DNA of 64,000 nucleotides from Mycolicibacterium monacense (GCF_010731575.1 NZ_AP022617.1:496001-560000), one strand, 5' to 3'; positions 35,112 through 44,326 are shown, counted from the stretch's first letter. A program made the numbers and translations. The notes: generated by a model from the letters alone, not told the origin.

Positions 35112-36715
35112 GGCCGCTCCTCAGTCGATCCGGTGGATACCGGCATCTTCGCACCGGCGGCGGCGACTTCGGTCACCTGGTTAGCGATCTCGCGTTTCAA
35201 GATCTTTCCGGCCGGGCCGAGCGGAAACTCCTTCCGGAACACGAAGCGGCGTGGCTGCTTGTAGCCGGCCAGCTCCGCGCGGCACAGCGACACGAGTTCG
35301 GCGGTCAGCGCGTCTCGGTCCTCGACGTGCGTCTTCGGAATCACCGCCGCGACCGGCGTCTCACCCCATTCCGGGTCCGGCACGCCGACCACCGCCACCA
35401 TGTCCACTCCAGGATGCTGGGCGATCACCCGTTCGATCTCGGCGGGATAGACGTTGAAGCCGCCGGAGATGATCAGGTCGGTCTTGCGGCCGGTGATGTG
35501 GAGGTACCCGTCTTCGTCGAGGTATCCCAGGTCGCCGCTGTACAGCCCGTCGGGGCGGAACGTCTCGGCGGTCTGCTCGGGCCGGTTCCAGTAGCCGATC
35601 GCATTGGCGGGGCTCACGATCACGATCTCGCCGACCTCCCCGGCCGGGGCGTCGTTGCCGTCGACGTCGACGACGCGGATCGCGCACATCGGCGTCTCCT
35701 GGCCGCAGGACGTGGCGATCGAGGTTCTGCCCGCGAGGATCTCGCGGTGATCCTGCGGGGTCAGGATGGTGGCCTGCCCGCCACATTCGGTGAGCCCGTA
35801 GCGCTGCTGGAGATCGCAGCCGAGCAGGTCCATCGCCTTGCGGGCCAATCCCGGAGGCACCGGCGCGGAGCCGTAGGAGATCCGCCGTAGGCTCGACATG
35901 TCGCGGGGCGGGCCGTCTTCGAGAATCGCCAGCGTGCGGTGCAGCATCGTCGGGATGAAGGTCGTGAAAGTGATGGCGCTGCGCTCGATCTCGTCGATCA
36001 CTGCCTGTGGGTCGAAACGCTGGTGAATTACCATGGTCTGGCCGAGGTAGAGCCACGACACAGTCCGTACCATTCCTCCCGCGGTGAAGAACGGCGTGGT
36101 GGCCAGCATGACGTCCGACCGGTTGGCTTCGGTGACCAGATTCGTGTCCGCCGCCTGGTAGAGCAGACCGCGGTGGGTGTGCATGACCCCTTTCGCACGA
36201 CCGGTGGTGCCACTGGTGTAGAGGATCACCGCGACGTCGTCGGGTGAGACGTCGCTTCGAGGAGCGGCGGGCTGCGCCTGGGCCAGGGCGGTCTCGTAGT
36301 CGGTGACGACCTCGTCGGCACCGGTCGAAGACCGGGCGCCGATGCCCAGCACGAGTGGGAGGTCGGTCAGTTCGCCGAGAAACCGCTCGAGGTGATCGGC
36401 GTGGATGACCACCGCACGCGCGCCGCAGTCATCGCGGACGTGGGCCACCTCGTCGGGGGCGAGCCGGATGTTCACCGGCACGGCGATCAGTCCCGCTTTG
36501 GCCAGTCCGAACGAGATCTCCGGCCACTCGATGCAGTTGCGGGCGATGACCATCACCCGGTCGCCGGGCATGAGGCCCCGGCCGGTGAGGAAACCAGCGA
36601 GCCGCCGGGCCCGCGCGTCAACCTCAGCCCAGGTGTGCACCCGGTCGGCCTCGACGAGCGCGCGCTTGTTCGGATAGCGGCGCGCGTTGTTGGTGGCGAT
36701 GTCTGAAATCAGCAT
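35108..36715 (-). CDS. Acyl-CoA synthetase (FadD-like)
   Basis: A 535-aa acid-CoA ligase. LYTSGTTGRAKGVMHTH (P-loop), YGLTECGGQATIL, YSGDLGYLDEDGYLHITGRKTDLIISGGFNVYPAEIE and catalytic Lys in GPAGKILKRE. The start ATG overlaps the stop codon of the dioxygenase beta gene (TGATG). The pairing suggests that the dioxygenase substrate or product is handled as, or converted to, a CoA thioester. Confidence 0.93.
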   Translation of the reverse strand: MLISDIATNNARRYPNKRALVEADRVHTWAEVDARARRLAGFLTGRGLMPGDRVMVIARNCIEWPEISFGLAKAGLIAVPVNIRLAPDEVAHVRDDCGARAVVIHADHLERFLGELTDLPLVLGIGARSSTGADEVVTDYETALAQAQPAAPRSDVSPDDVAVILYTSGTTGRAKGVMHTHRGLLYQAADTNLVTEANRSDVMLATTPFFTAGGMVRTVSWLYLGQTMVIHQRFDPQAVIDEIERSAITFTTFIPTMLHRTLAILEDGPPRDMSSLRRISYGSAPVPPGLARKAMDLLGCDLQQRYGLTECGGQATILTPQDHREILAGRTSIATSCGQETPMCAIRVVDVDGNDAPAGEVGEIVIVSPANAIGYWNRPEQTAETFRPDGLYSGDLGYLDEDGYLHITGRKTDLIISGGFNVYPAEIERVIAQHPGVDMVAVVGVPDPEWGETPVAAVIPKTHVEDRDALTAELVSLCRAELAGYKQPRRFVFRKEFPLGPAGKILKREIANQVTEVAAAGAKMPVSTGSTEERP

Positions 36716-37230
36716 CAGATCAAGAAGGCCAATGTCTCGACCGGTCCACCGGCGTCGACCAGGTGCACGATCTTGCGGACGAGCCGCAGCCCGTCCGGCG
36801 ATCGCCGAATGGTGTGGCTCACCCGCCCGGCCCAGAAGCGTTGTCGAAGACGGTATTCGAACAGCGCGAAATTGGACTCCACTGTGACGGTATCGGCGCC
36901 CTCGTCGACCACTTCGCTGTTGGAGATGACGCGGCGCAGGACCGACGGCGGGGTCTGGGAGTGGCGATTGCCGGTGTTGAGCTGGGCAACCCGGCTCTTG
37001 ATCCGTCGTCGGTTGTCGTTGATGTAGGCCAACGTGGTGCGCGGATCGTCCTCTGGGTGCATCGGTACCCGGTATTCGACCCCGGCGTCGTCATCGGCCC
37101 ACAGCGCCTCCCACTCCGAGTAGCGGCCTTCGTCGGCCAGGCGCGCTTCCAGATAGAGGAACGACAGGATCTCGTTGTCCGGCAGGGGCCGCAGCGTGGG
37201 CCGTGTCTGGGGCGCAGTGTTCGCGGTCAT
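36715..37230 (-). CDS. Ring-hydroxylating dioxygenase beta subunit
   Basis: A 171-aa protein of the SnoaL/NTF2-fold beta-subunit family of Rieske non-heme iron dioxygenases, with a structural role in the alpha3beta3 hexamer. Features: FLYLEARLADEGRYSEWEALWADDD, YINDNRRRIKSRVAQLNTGNRHSQTP and the C-terminal RKIVHLVDAGGPVETLAFLI. Starts two bases after the alpha subunit stop. Confidence 0.9.
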   Translation of the reverse strand: MTANTAPQTRPTLRPLPDNEILSFLYLEARLADEGRYSEWEALWADDDAGVEYRVPMHPEDDPRTTLAYINDNRRRIKSRVAQLNTGNRHSQTPPSVLRRVISNSEVVDEGADTVTVESNFALFEYRLRQRFWAGRVSHTIRRSPDGLRLVRKIVHLVDAGGPVETLAFLI

Positions 37231-37232
37231 GT

Positions 37233-38522
37233 TCACGCCTTCCCGCCGACGACGGTCGCCCACTGTGAGTAGAACCCCCGCTGTGGCGTCTCGGCGCTCT
37301 TGTCCCGGTTGATGATCCCGGTCTCGTCGGTGATGTCGCCCTCCACGCCGCGCGCCAGCACCAGCCACTCCGGCAGTTCGGCGGCAAGGCCCGCCTGGTT
37401 GCGCATGCCGATCTCACCGTCGTCGGCGATCAGGAAGCCGGCGGGGCCCATCGCCCCCTCGGAGCGCCGCAGCGTGCGCACGTTCAGGTCGTCCTGGCCG
37501 GGGATCAGCACCGCGGTGGTGTAGGCGACCGTCCGATCGGGCGCCTGCGGTTCGACGAACATGACGTTCATCTCGGCCAGGAACAGGTTGGGCCAGATGA
37601 GCGTGTGCGGCGGCCCCACCACCAGCGCATCGTGCGCCTGTTCGGGACCGTACGCCGATTCCAGGTCGGCGACGTAACCGGCCAGCTTCGCGCGCGGGAT
37701 ACGGCCGTACCAGATGAACTCCTCGTCCAGCTTCCGGTATTCGTCGCTGTAATCGATCTCCGAATGACCGTTGCCGAGGTCGCGGACGAGCACGTCGACC
37801 TTGGTCGGGACATGTGACACCTTGGCGGGCTTGATCGCGTCGTACACCGAGGCGTGCGTGAACAGGGCGTGATATCCGTCGACGTTGTTCTCCACCACCA
37901 TCTTCCAGTTGGCGTGGTGAAGGTGCTTCATCCAGTTGGCCCGCAGATCGATTTTGCGGGTAGGGGACAGGTTGAGGAGTCGGTCGATCGCGTGGGTCGC
38001 GTTGCCGAGGTGCTCACGCAGCGAGACGCCCTCGGCCGCCAGCGACGCGAAGACGAAGCCGCCGTAGTTGTCCACCCGGGGCGCCTGAGCGAGGCCCAGT
38101 TCGGAGCGGACCTCGTTGAACGCCTCGCCGTAACCTTCCCGCATCGGAACACCCTGCAGCGCACCGGTGTTGTTGAATGTCCAGCCGTGATACGGGCACC
38201 GGAACGAGTTGGCGTTGCCCTTCTCGGCGTTGCACAGCTTGTTGGCACGGTGTGTGCAGCGGTTCAGCACCACGCGTACGACGCCGTCCTTGCCGCGTAC
38301 CACCACCACCGGGTCGCGGCCGATCATCCGGGTGAGGTAGTCGCCGGGCTCGCTCACCTCGCTCTCGTGCGCGACATATACCCAGCCGGTCTTGAAGATG
38401 GTGTCCATCTCGCGGCGGAAAATCTCGGCCGACGTGTAGACCGACCCGTGTACCCGGTCAGTCCGGATGATCGAATTCACATCGAAATCGTCGATGGCGT
38501 TTCCTGTTTCGAGAGTCGTCAC
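37233..38522 (-). CDS. Rieske ring-hydroxylating dioxygenase alpha subunit
   Basis: A 429-aa catalytic subunit inserting both atoms of O2 into a ring (or hydroxylating). The Rieske [2Fe-2S] centre is at CTHRANKLC and CPYHGWTF (about residues 88-115). The mononuclear iron site is in VDGYHALFTH (about residues 216-225), with a later Asp. C-terminal substrate pocket with LIWPNLFLAEMNVMFVEP. It closely resembles mono- and dioxygenases of aromatic acids; the substrate cannot be told. The electron-donor ferredoxin/reductase is not in the operon; the ferredoxin at 8140 or the FprB-like protein at 23970 might serve. ATGA overlap with the DUF35 gene. Confidence 0.94.
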   Translation of the reverse strand: MTTLETGNAIDDFDVNSIIRTDRVHGSVYTSAEIFRREMDTIFKTGWVYVAHESEVSEPGDYLTRMIGRDPVVVVRGKDGVVRVVLNRCTHRANKLCNAEKGNANSFRCPYHGWTFNNTGALQGVPMREGYGEAFNEVRSELGLAQAPRVDNYGGFVFASLAAEGVSLREHLGNATHAIDRLLNLSPTRKIDLRANWMKHLHHANWKMVVENNVDGYHALFTHASVYDAIKPAKVSHVPTKVDVLVRDLGNGHSEIDYSDEYRKLDEEFIWYGRIPRAKLAGYVADLESAYGPEQAHDALVVGPPHTLIWPNLFLAEMNVMFVEPQAPDRTVAYTTAVLIPGQDDLNVRTLRRSEGAMGPAGFLIADDGEIGMRNQAGLAAELPEWLVLARGVEGDITDETGIINRDKSAETPQRGFYSQWATVVGGKA

Positions 38523-38980
38523 GCGTCTTCCTCCAGGGTGTCGATGGCCGGTATCACGACGTCGCCGAGCCGGCGGAAGGCGATGTGCACGGCGGTGCCG
38601 ATGCGCGGGGCCGTATCGGTGGGCCGCGCGGTCGTCATCACCAGGCGATGTCCGCTGTCCAGTTCGACGTCGACGATCGGGTAGGGGCCACGTGCGTGCA
38701 CGAGCCCGGGCTCGCGCCGGTGCATCAGCGTGGCGGCGTGCACGGTGCCGTGCGGAGCCACCGCGCGCCAGCTGCGATCACCGCCCCCGCAGCCGTCGCA
38801 GATGTCCTGCTCGAGTTCCAGTGGTTTCGCGCATGCGGCACAGAACGGCAGCATCACCTCGCCCCGCTGCGCCGCGTCGTACAGCGGCGCCAACACCTCG
38901 TCACCGGCGGCGGGGGCCAGCGAGGGATCCAGTAGCCAGTCGTCGAGGATCTGGTCGGCGTGGTCGGCCGCAGTGCTCAT
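38519..38980 (-). CDS. DUF35 zinc-ribbon/OB-fold protein
   Basis: A 153-aa protein with an N-terminal zinc ribbon (FCAACAKPL and CDGCGGG, about residues 47-66) and an OB fold (GTVHAATLMHRREPGL... PYPIVDVELDSGHRLVM). DUF35 proteins partner with thiolase-fold proteins, as in the Ltp2-ChsH2 retro-aldolase complex of sterol side-chain degradation. It overlaps the thiolase-like gene by four bases, giving a strong pairing. Confidence 0.88.
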   Translation of the reverse strand: MSTAADHADQILDDWLLDPSLAPAAGDEVLAPLYDAAQRGEVMLPFCAACAKPLELEQDICDGCGGGDRSWRAVAPHGTVHAATLMHRREPGLVHARGPYPIVDVELDSGHRLVMTTARPTDTAPRIGTAVHIAFRRLGDVVIPAIDTLEEDA

Positions 38981-40131
38981 GCCGCCCGCTCCAAAATCAG
39001 TGCGGCGTGGTGGTCCAGCCGGCCGCCGATGCCGCCGACCAGGGCCACGGCGGCATCGGGGACCTGGCGCTGCCCGCCGGCGCCGCGTAACTGGATCACG
39101 GCCTCGGCGAGCGGCGTCATGCCCTGCAGGTAGAAGCCGGAGAGCTGACCGCCACCGGTGTTGGTGGGCAGCGTGCCACCCGGGCCGGTGTGGCCGTCGC
39201 GGACGAAGGCGCCTGCGGGTACGCCGCCGGTGAGACGGTATTCGTCGAGCAGCACCAGGGTGACGATCGAGAACGGGTCATAGAGCTCGGCGACATCGAG
39301 GTCCGATCGGGACATGCCGGCCTGGTCGAGCGCGTCCTCCACCGCCCGGCCGCCGCCACCGAACCACGACTCGGCGCCTGCCCGGCGGCGACGCACCGGA
39401 TGGTCTCTCCCGGCACCGCGCACGCGAACGCGCGTGGTGCCGACCGAAGCTCGACCGGTGAGCACCACCGCGACAGCGCCGTTGACCGGTCTTGCGCAGT
39501 CCAGCAGCCGCAGCGGTTCGGCGATCATCGGACTTCGCTGGTAGCCGTCGTCGTCGAGCGGTTCACGGTTGACCGCGTGGGGATTGTCCTGCGCCCAGCG
39601 TCGCGCCGTGGTGGCCACCGAACGCAGCGCCTCGGCGCCGGTTCCGGTGACGTGCAGCCACCGCTGGGCCAGCAGCGCGTAGGTCGGCACCGAGCCGAGC
39701 AGGCCGGAGGCCCGCTCCAGGCCGCGCGTTCCGTTGTTGCCGCCGCTCTGCGCGTAGGTCGATCCGGCACCCCGTCCGGCCACCAGCGGGGCATCGGCGA
39801 ATACGCACAGCACGGTGGAGGCCTCGCCGGTGGCGATCGCGTGGCGCGCGCGCTGGATCATGGCAATCGTGGTGGCGCCCTTGATCTCGACGTGTTCGAG
39901 CAGGCGTAGGTCGGCGAAGCCACCCTGGGCGGCGAAACCGACACCGAGCCGATCCGGCCGCACGCCCTGCGAGGAGCCGACCAGCAGGCCGTCCACGTCA
40001 CCGCGCGCAATGCCGGCGTCGGCCAGCGCGGCGCCGCTGGCCTGAGTGGCCAGTTCCACGGGTGTCTTGCCGGGGCGCAACGACATGGGCGTCATGCCGA
40101 GGCCGACGAGGTCGACGTGTGGGACGCTCAA
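38977..40131 (-). CDS. Thiolase-fold protein without nucleophilic Cys (Ltp2/lipid-transfer-like)
   Basis: A 384-aa thiolase-superfamily protein. The canonical nucleophile loop is replaced by HVEIKGATTIAMIQRARHAI (no Cys). The later region keeps NTGGGQLSGFYLQGM, and the end VALVGGIGGRLDHHAALIL lacks the second catalytic Cys. ELYDPFSIVTL is the conserved domain-2 strand. With its DUF35 partner it fits the Ltp2 type, which performs retro-aldol cleavage of a hydroxyacyl-CoA instead of thiolysis. Start TTG at 40131, overlapping the upstream TGA (TTGA). Confidence 0.85.
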   Translation of the reverse strand: MSVPHVDLVGLGMTPMSLRPGKTPVELATQASGAALADAGIARGDVDGLLVGSSQGVRPDRLGVGFAAQGGFADLRLLEHVEIKGATTIAMIQRARHAIATGEASTVLCVFADAPLVAGRGAGSTYAQSGGNNGTRGLERASGLLGSVPTYALLAQRWLHVTGTGAEALRSVATTARRWAQDNPHAVNREPLDDDGYQRSPMIAEPLRLLDCARPVNGAVAVVLTGRASVGTTRVRVRGAGRDHPVRRRRAGAESWFGGGGRAVEDALDQAGMSRSDLDVAELYDPFSIVTLVLLDEYRLTGGVPAGAFVRDGHTGPGGTLPTNTGGGQLSGFYLQGMTPLAEAVIQLRGAGGQRQVPDAAVALVGGIGGRLDHHAALILERAA

Positions 40132-40442
40132 GGCTGCTCCGTCCCTCCACGTTCGCCGCGGTAGTTGCCCACCCGCAGCCATTCGTCGCGGTCTTCGGGG
40201 GTGGCCAGGGTGAAGCTGGCCAACTCCAACGGGCACAGAAAGACCTGCTCGCCGCTTTCGAGGTCCTCGACGAGCAGGCGAGGGCCGTTGCCGTTGACGT
40301 CCAACGACAACCGCACGGCCGCGAACTCGTTGACCAACTCAGCGAGCACGCGGCGTCCCGCCGGGGTGTTCACACTCCAAGTCTTACCGCATACAAGTGT
40401 CAGAATCAATCGACCGCCATCTGTTGCTCGTCGGCCTGACAA
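40128..40442 (-). CDS. Small hypothetical protein, first gene of minus operon
   Basis: Up to 104 aa, not recognised. It has no signal peptide; a beta-rich stretch (RLILTLVCGKTWSV, VRLSLDVNGNGPRLLVEDLESGEQVFLCPLELASFTLATPEDRDEW) suggests a small beta-barrel or PilZ-like fold. The frame opens at a TTG at 40442, and an in-frame TTG lies near 40408; the start is unsure. It overlaps the thiolase-like gene by four bases, so it belongs to the operon. Confidence 0.6.
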   Translation of the reverse strand: MSGRRATDGGRLILTLVCGKTWSVNTPAGRRVLAELVNEFAAVRLSLDVNGNGPRLLVEDLESGEQVFLCPLELASFTLATPEDRDEWLRVGNYRGERGGTEQP

Positions 40443-40458
40443 CGACTCGATGCGGGCG

Positions 40459-40475
40459 TGTAGGGGTTTCCTACA
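40459..40475. promoter_or_regulatory. TGTAGG-N5-CCTACA palindrome in divergent promoter region
   Basis: A perfect 6+6 inverted repeat (40459-40464 and 40470-40475) in the 125-base region separating the 12-gene minus operon from the 8-gene plus operon. Position and symmetry fit an operator for a dimeric regulator. It is not seen at other promoters in the window. Confidence 0.45.
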
Positions 40476-40533
40476 TGCGTACTTCCCGCTTATGCGAACA
40501 TGGAGGCACGTGCTGGGCGATGACAGCAGAAGT

Positions 40534-40551
40534 TGACAACGCTGTCAGAAA
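40534..40551 (+). promoter_or_regulatory. TGAC-N6-GTCAGAAA operator-like element
   Basis: TGACAACGCTGTCAGAAA, an 18-base element ending 16 bases before the ATG of the hydrolase gene at 40568, ahead of its ribosome site. The TGAC...GTCA arms are perfect inverted repeats. Same form, on the other strand, at 43108-43125. Confidence 0.55.
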
Positions 40552-40567
40552 CGACTGAAGGGGCGAG

Positions 40568-41482
40568 ATGACCGAGGCGCAGGCATCGCATACCGAGGCA
40601 GTGGTCGACACCGCGAACTACCGCAGCATCTGGATGTTTCTGAAGGATCTGGAGTTCCGGCAGGGCTTCGTCGACATCACGGTCAACGGCGCCGCGGTGC
40701 GCACCCGCTACGCCGAGGCGGGCCGGCCCGACAAACCGCACGCGATATTCCTGCACGGCACGGGCGGGCACTGGGAGACATTCGCGCCCAACCTCGCCGC
40801 GCTGTCCGAGCACTTCCACTGCGTGGCCATCGACATGGTCGGTAACGGGTTCTCCGGCAAGCCGGACTACGACTACGAGATTCCCATCTACGTCGAGCAC
40901 GTCCTGGGCGTGCTGGACCACTTCGGCATGCCCTCGGCCAGCTTCGTCGCCATGTCGCTGGGCGCGTTCGTCGCCTCGGCCGTGACGGTCGGCCACCCCG
41001 ACCGGGTGGACAAGGTGATCCTGATGTCGCCGGCCGGACGGGAGGCGTCGGCGTCGAACATGGCGCGTATTCGTGAGGAACGAACGAAGGCGGTCAACGA
41101 ACCGACGTGGGAGTCGTTGCACGCCGTGTTCGCCCACTTGATCGCCGACGAGGGCAATCGGCTGCCCGATCTCATCGGTTTGCGTCAGGCGGTCTACCGG
41201 CGCGAAGACACCCGCAAGACGATTGACCGACTGCTGATCCTGCAGGACGAGACAGCGCGCCACCGGAACCTGATCCCGGACGACAAGTGGCGCAGCATCA
41301 AGGCGCCGGTGATGATCGTGGCCTCAGGCAAGGACCACGGCGTGTACCAGGACACCGCGCGCACCATCGCGGACCTGATCCCGAACTCCGAGGTGTTCGA
41401 GATGGCGTCGGTGCGACATTGGCCGCATTTCGAGGATCCCGAAGCCTTCAACGCCGCCGCGGTCGAGTTTCTCACGCGATGA
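40568..41482 (+). CDS. Meta-cleavage-product-type alpha/beta hydrolase
   Basis: A 304-aa C-C bond hydrolase-like protein. FLHGTGGHWETF is the oxyanion strand, AMSLGAFVAS has the nucleophilic Ser (Ser in MSLGA, about residue 129), SGKDHGV gives the Asp, and HWPHFEDPEAF the His. The HGxGG...W pattern and context with a hydratase and an aldolase resemble HsaD/BphD-type hydrolases acting on ring-fission products. First gene of the plus operon, with AAGGGG before the ATG. Confidence 0.87.
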   Translation: MTEAQASHTEAVVDTANYRSIWMFLKDLEFRQGFVDITVNGAAVRTRYAEAGRPDKPHAIFLHGTGGHWETFAPNLAALSEHFHCVAIDMVGNGFSGKPDYDYEIPIYVEHVLGVLDHFGMPSASFVAMSLGAFVASAVTVGHPDRVDKVILMSPAGREASASNMARIREERTKAVNEPTWESLHAVFAHLIADEGNRLPDLIGLRQAVYRREDTRKTIDRLLILQDETARHRNLIPDDKWRSIKAPVMIVASGKDHGVYQDTARTIADLIPNSEVFEMASVRHWPHFEDPEAFNAAAVEFLTR

Positions 41483-41509
41483 GCGCTTGCGCGAAGAGGA
41501 TCAGGCACA

Positions 41510-42334
41510 GTGGGTAGGCCCGCCGAGGCCGAGCTCGCCGACATAGCGCGCCGGCTCTATGCGGCCGAGCAGACCCGCACGCCGATTCGGCAACTGTCAC
41601 TGGACTTTCCGGACATGACGATCGAGGACGCCTACGCCGTGCAGCGGGCGCTCGTCGAGCTCAAGGTCGCCGACGGCCGGGTTGTCAAGGGCCGCAAGAT
41701 CGGACTCACCTCCAAGGTGATGCAGCGGGCGGTGTCGATCGACGAGCCGGACTACGGCGCGCTGTTCGACGACATGTTCTTCGACGACGGCGGTCGTGTC
41801 CCGCCCGATCGCTTCATCCGGCCCCGCGTCGAGGTCGAGTTGGCATTCGTGCTCGGCGAGGCGCTCCGCGGGCCGGGCGTCACGTTGTTCGACGTATTGC
41901 GTGCCACCGAGTTCGTCACCCCCGCGCTCGAGATCCTCGACGCCAGGGTCCAGATGTCGGACCCCGAGACCGGTCACCTGCGCACCATCGTCGACACCAT
42001 CGCCGACAACGCCGCGGACGCGGGCCTGGTCCTGGGCGGGCGGGTGTTCCGGCCGTTGGACGTCGACCTGCGCTGGGTGGCGGCGCTCCTGCTGCGCAAC
42101 GGCACGATCGAGGAATCCGGGGTGGCCGCCGCCGTGCTCAACCATCCCGGCAACGGCGTCGCGTGGTTGGCGAATCGGCTTGCGCCGCACGGTGTTTCGC
42201 TGCAGCCCGGTGAGGTCATCCTGTCCGGATCGTTTACCAAACCGGTGTTCGCGGAGCCGGGGGACACCTTCGTCGCCGACTACGGGCTGCTGGGCACCGT
42301 GTCCGTGTCGTTCGATCGGAGCGACGCGCCGTGA
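41510..42334 (+). CDS. 2-keto-4-pentenoate hydratase-type (FAH superfamily) enzyme
   Basis: A 274-aa hydratase of the 2-hydroxypenta-2,4-dienoate hydratase/4-oxalocrotonate decarboxylase family. [12 protein letters not shown], the metal-binding [16 protein letters not shown] with the two Glu, [13 protein letters not shown], and the C-terminal [31 protein letters not shown]. It adds water to a dienoate to give a 4-hydroxy-2-oxoacid. GTG start at 41510 is 27 bases after the hydrolase stop, and its stop overlaps the aldolase start. Confidence 0.92.
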   Translation: MGRPAEAELADIARRLYAAEQTRTPIRQLSLDFPDMTIEDAYAVQRALVELKVADGRVVKGRKIGLTSKVMQRAVSIDEPDYGALFDDMFFDDGGRVPPDRFIRPRVEVELAFVLGEALRGPGVTLFDVLRATEFVTPALEILDARVQMSDPETGHLRTIVDTIADNAADAGLVLGGRVFRPLDVDLRWVAALLLRNGTIEESGVAAAVLNHPGNGVAWLANRLAPHGVSLQPGEVILSGSFTKPVFAEPGDTFVADYGLLGTVSVSFDRSDAP

Positions 42335-43101
42335 CGAACCGGTGGACGCAGCGCATCGGTGACGGAGCACCGCGGTTCGGGATGTGGCTCGCCTCGGGCA
42401 GCGGCTACGTGACCGAGATCTGCGCCGGGTCCGGAATCGACTGGCTGCTGCTGGACCAGGAGCACGCGCCCAACGACCTCCGCACCACGCTCGAGCAGTT
42501 GCAGGTGCTGGCCGGATACCCGGACGTCGACGTGCTGGTCCGGCCGCCATCGGCCGACCCAGTGTTCGTCAAGCAACTGCTCGACATCGGTGCGCAGAAC
42601 CTCATCGTCCCGATGATCGACAGTCCTGCTGAGGCGGCCGCCGCAGTGGCTGCCACCCGGTATCCGCCCGAGGGCGTCCGCGGGGTCGGGAGCGCCCTGG
42701 CGCGCGCTTCCCGCTGGAACCGCATTTCTGACTATCTTGTCACCGCCGACGCGACGGTGTCGTTGACCGTTCAGGTGGAGACCGTCGCAGGCCTGGCGCA
42801 GCTGGGCGAGATCGCGGACGTCGACGGGGTGGACGCGGTGTTCATCGGTCCCGCCGACCTGGCGGCGTCGATGGGCAAACTCGGCCGGCCGGAGTCTCCG
42901 GAAGTCGTGAGCACCATAGAAGACGCATTGGCGATGATCGTGGAACACGGAAAGAGCGCCGGGGTGAACGCGTTCAACGAGTCGGTGGCGCGGCGCTACC
43001 TGCGGGCCGGCGCGAGTTTCGTGCTCGTGGGCGCCGACGTGACGCTGCTGGCACGCGGTGCGGAACGGCTGGCGGCCGCCTATCGGCAATTGGAGCAATG
43101 A
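42331..43101 (+). CDS. HpcH/HpaI-type class II aldolase
   Basis: A 256-aa metal-dependent aldolase that splits 4-hydroxy-2-oxoacids to pyruvate and an aldehyde. [34 protein letters not shown] (catalytic His region), [12 protein letters not shown] (metal-ligand Glu) and [11 protein letters not shown] (Asp). Together with the two upstream genes it gives the hydrolase-hydratase-aldolase tail of a meta-cleavage pathway. Starts with a GTGA overlap. The coding sequence contains a near-perfect copy of the operator-like element of the next gene (42725-42742). Confidence 0.92.
   Translation: MTNRWTQRIGDGAPRFGMWLASGSGYVTEICAGSGIDWLLLDQEHAPNDLRTTLEQLQVLAGYPDVDVLVRPPSADPVFVKQLLDIGAQNLIVPMIDSPAEAAAAVAATRYPPEGVRGVGSALARASRWNRISDYLVTADATVSLTVQVETVAGLAQLGEIADVDGVDAVFIGPADLAASMGKLGRPESPEVVSTIEDALAMIVEHGKSAGVNAFNESVARRYLRAGASFVLVGADVTLLARGAERLAAAYRQLEQ
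42725..42742 (-). repeat. Internal copy of TGAC-N6-GTCAGAAA inside aldolase gene
   Basis: TTTCTGACTATCTTGTCA is identical at 17 of 18 positions to 43108-43125, 383 bases downstream, and the match extends to 20 of 21 bases. It encodes RISDYLVTA in the aldolase. Confidence 0.6.
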
Positions 43102-43107
43102 CCTTTA

Positions 43108-43125
43108 TTTCTGACTATCGTGTCA
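43108..43125 (-). promoter_or_regulatory. TGAC-N6-GTCAGAAA operator-like element
   Basis: On the minus strand it reads TGACACGATAGTCAGAAA, in the 40-base gap between the aldolase stop and the dehydrogenase ATG at 43142. It suggests an internal promoter or control point inside the plus operon. Confidence 0.55.
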
Positions 43126-43141
43126 CCTATACTTTCGGATC

Positions 43142-44314
43142 ATGGACCTCGACTTCACGCCCGATCAGATCGAGTTCCGTGACCGGGTACGGACCTGGCT
43201 CGACGAGAACAAGCCGACCGAACCGCGCCCCCGCGACGACGCCGGCATCCGCGAATACGACCTGGCCTGGCAGCGCACGCAGTGGGACGGCGGCTGGGCC
43301 GGCATCGCCTGGCCCACCGAGTACGGCGGTAAGGGCCTGACCCTGCTGCAGCAGCTGATCTGGTACGAGGAATATGCCGCCCGAGGGTTCCCAGGCATCG
43401 ACGCGTGCTTCGTCGGTAACTCGCACGCCGGGCCGACCCTGATCACCCGTGCCACCGACGAGCAGAAGTCCTTTCACCTGCCGAAGATCCTTCGCGGCGA
43501 GGTGATCTGGTGTCAGGGGTTCTCCGAGCCCGACGCCGGGTCGGACCTGGCGGCGTTGCGGACCAAGGCAGTGATCGACGGGGAGCACCTGGTGGTGTCG
43601 GGGCAGAAGCTGTGGACCAGTTTCGCGACGGTCGCCGATTATCAGGAGCTGTTGGTGCGCACCGACAACACCGGGAGCAAGCACACCGGCATCACCTGGG
43701 TGATCTGCGACATGCGCACACCGGGCATCGACGTGCGACCCATCGAGACCATCGAGGGTGGAGCGGAGTTCTGCGAGGTGTTCTACGACGACGTGCGCAT
43801 CCCGCTGTCCAACGTGGTCGGCGAGCTCGGCGGCGGCTGGTCGGTCGCGATGGCGACGCTGTCCTTCGAGCGCGGCACCGCGTTCACGGCCAACCAGGTG
43901 CGGTTGGCCAAGATCATCGAGGATCTCATCGACTACGCCCGCGACCACGTCGGTCCGGATGGCCGCAGGCCCGCCATCGCCGACGACGACATCGCGCGGC
44001 GGCTGGCGCGGGCACGCGCCTCGGTGGCTTCGCTTAGGGCGCTCACCTACACCAACATCTGTGAGGCGATGAAGACCGAGACCCCCGGTCCTCGTGGCTC
44101 GATCGTCAAGCTGATGTACGCCGAATTGGCCAAGGAGATCGGGAAGTTGGCGATGGACGTCGTCGGTCCCGCCTCGATTCGGCACACGTCGCGCTGGGAC
44201 GCCGACGGCTGGGTGGGTTACTACTACTACAGCTTCTCCCAGGCCATCGGCGGCGGCACATCCGAGATTCAGCGCAACATCGTTGGCGAACGCGTGCTGG
44301 GACTGCCGCGATGA
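43142..44314 (+). CDS. Acyl-CoA dehydrogenase (FadE, alpha type)
   Basis: A 390-aa acyl-CoA dehydrogenase. WCQGFSEPDAGSDLAAL (FAD/substrate), SGQKLWTSFATVADY and the end GGGTSEIQRNIVGERVLGLP, an alpha-subunit signature. It is followed after 12 bases by a shorter beta-type gene, as in the alpha2beta2 FadE pairs of sterol side-chain oxidation. Confidence 0.92.
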   Translation: MDLDFTPDQIEFRDRVRTWLDENKPTEPRPRDDAGIREYDLAWQRTQWDGGWAGIAWPTEYGGKGLTLLQQLIWYEEYAARGFPGIDACFVGNSHAGPTLITRATDEQKSFHLPKILRGEVIWCQGFSEPDAGSDLAALRTKAVIDGEHLVVSGQKLWTSFATVADYQELLVRTDNTGSKHTGITWVICDMRTPGIDVRPIETIEGGAEFCEVFYDDVRIPLSNVVGELGGGWSVAMATLSFERGTAFTANQVRLAKIIEDLIDYARDHVGPDGRRPAIADDDIARRLARARASVASLRALTYTNICEAMKTETPGPRGSIVKLMYAELAKEIGKLAMDVVGPASIRHTSRWDADGWVGYYYYSFSQAIGGGTSEIQRNIVGERVLGLPR

Positions 44315-44326
44315 TAGGAGATGGTC

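Noticed and set aside
40398..40406. GTCAGAAT in the region of the small hypothetical gene
   Set aside because: No matching left half, and it lies within the open frame of the small gene; too weak to count with the family.
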